Shown here: positions 63,182 to 64,000 of the stretch, piece after piece
Layout of the letters: each line of letters opens with the position of its first letter
How positions within the stretch are numbered: the first letter of the stretch is position 1
NCBI GenBank assembly: GCA_048465415.1
Contig: DBFWLO010000019.1
Coordinates: 186,001 to 250,000 of the forward strand
Direction of reading: 5' to 3'
Length of the DNA: 64,000 nt
From: Scatosoma sp048465415
GTDB lineage: Bacteria > Bacillota > Clostridia > Christensenellales > Borkfalkiaceae
Program-made: the position numbers and the translations under genes
Notes under the pieces: model-generated
What the model was told of the DNA's origin: nothing
The model's input: the letters and a program-made list of their open reading frames with translations, nothing else
Database searches by the model: none

Positions 63182-64000
63182 TTATTTTACGGCTTCGCGG
63201 ACGATGGTTCCCAGTTCCGCGAAATTCTTTTCCATTTCTTCCGCAAGCCGGAGCTGGGTGCGACAGCGCACGAGGTTGTGGCCGGGGTATTTGGTCGCGA
63301 AGTAGGTGTCGCCCGAGAGATAGTCGGTGAGAAACCGCATACCGCACTCCACCGTCATCAGATAAGCGCCGTACGGGAGCAGTTCGCACTCTTTCGCGGT
63401 GATGCTGTCTTTGACCGCGCCGCAGTAACCTTCGGCGTACGCCCGGAACAGCCCGACGTCGAAATGCACTTTGTCGAGGTCCTGTTCGTCCTCGGCGGCG
63501 GTAGACGCGCCGAAGCGAATGGAGTCCCCGAAATCGTAGAGCATGGATCCGGGCATGATCGTGTCGAGATCGATGACCGCGCGCGCCTCGTTCGTCTCCG
63601 CGTCCATGAGGATATTGTTGAGTTTGGTGTCGTTGTGCGTCACGCGCAGGGGCAAAGAGCCGTCCGCAAGCCCCTCCACCGCCTTCCCGTAGGTGTCCCT
63701 GCGGGCGAGCAGGAAGTCGATCTCCTTTTGACACTCCTTCGCGCGGCCGAATTTGTCCGCTTTAAGCGCCGCCTGGAAATCGCGGAACCGCTTGGGCGTG
63801 TCGTGGAAATGAGGGATCGTCTCCGTCAAAAGGGAAGCGTCGAACGCGGCGAGATAGTTCTGAAATTCGCCGAACGCCTTGCCCGAATTATAAAACACCT
63901 TTTCGTCCGTCACTTTCTGATAGGTGATCGTGTTTTCGATGAAATCGTAAACGCGGTAACAGTCCTCGCCCTTCAAAAAGGGCGCGCCGGTCCTGGTCGG
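63182..64000 (-). CDS. NahK-like sugar kinase, 5' part beyond the window
   Basis: The visible 273 codons run off the right edge without a start (frame open to 64000). The catalytic loop VTHNDTKLNNILMD, metal site VIDLDTIMPGS, YDFGDSIRFGAST and the closing VECGMRFLTDYLSGDTYFATKYPGHNL closely match the kinase at 29255-30355, from which roughly 100 N-terminal residues can be inferred to be missing here. Likely an amino-sugar or hexose 1-kinase. Confidence 0.82.
   Translation of the reverse strand, partial: PTRTGAPFLKGEDCYRVYDFIENTITYQKVTDEKVFYNSGKAFGEFQNYLAAFDASLLTETIPHFHDTPKRFRDFQAALKADKFGRAKECQKEIDFLLARRDTYGKAVEGLADGSLPLRVTHNDTKLNNILMDAETNEARAVIDLDTIMPGSMLYDFGDSIRFGASTAAEDEQDLDKVHFDVGLFRAYAEGYCGAVKDSITAKECELLPYGAYLMTVECGMRFLTDYLSGDTYFATKYPGHNLVRCRTQLRLAEEMEKNFAELGTIVREAVK

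Noticed and set aside
1..64000. CRISPR arrays, tRNA or rRNA genes, complete insertion sequences
   Set aside because: No regular repeat-spacer series, no cloverleaf-like segment and no transposase motif were seen on either strand.

Overview
The window reads as one chromosomal stretch of a Bacillota (Clostridia-like) gut-type bacterium. This is inference from strong GGAGG ribosome binding sites, near-perfect TTGACA/TATAAT promoters with 17-bp spacers, lipobox-type lipoproteins, a dlt-like cell-wall cluster, and many glycan-use genes of Gram-positive type. No rRNA, tRNA, CRISPR array or intact insertion sequence was seen. Most genes lie on the minus strand in long operons with 4-nt ATGA overlaps.

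Layout. 1-4080: housekeeping and stress genes (a ComEC-like metallo-beta-lactamase protein, a small RelA/SpoT synthetase, a P-loop kinase-like protein, a LacA-like acetyltransferase) and the wreck of a GGDEF-EAL gene. 4083-20120: a glycan-use locus of ten leftward genes (three GH32-clan enzymes, a small membrane protein, a complete OppABCDF-type importer, a wall-anchored Ig-like surface protein). A divergent LacI regulator flanks it, with three matching operators. 20205-30355: a charged surface protein, an RluA pseudouridine synthase, an rRNA-type methyltransferase, an HPt protein plus a very large REC/HD-GYP/PAS/GGDEF/GAF protein, a 30-residue membrane peptide and a NahK-like sugar kinase. 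30445-36521: amino-sugar genes (4,6-dehydratase, GlmS, GlmM, a GlmU-C-like protein). 36698-37024: a probable orphan structured RNA. 37429-42126: an XRE regulator and a dlt-like A-C-B-D operon. 42308-45340: a GH78 rhamnosidase-like enzyme and a SIMPL-domain protein.

45487-60427 is a second glycan or riboside locus. A leftward run encodes ribokinase, a LacI regulator, CUT1-type permeases and binding protein, a nucleoside hydrolase, a repeat-built secreted protein and three tandem propeller-like lipoproteins. It is flanked by a divergent GH27 alpha-galactosidase. A plausible reading is that surface lipoproteins trim a furanoside-containing glycan, the importer brings in fragments, and the hydrolase plus ribokinase recover ribose; only the general logic is supported by sequence.

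60424-64000 holds a zinc-ribbon protein, an AraC regulator, then an AT-rich island (61613-63139). In the island a two-HTH regulator faces small Cys-rich genes across a switch region with three copies of one operator. A second, decayed copy of the same divergent module follows. The window ends inside a second NahK-like kinase gene. The most unusual items are the duplicated switch module, the orphan RNA, the tandem lipoprotein/nucleoside hydrolase locus and the Opp-type transporter embedded in a GH32 locus.
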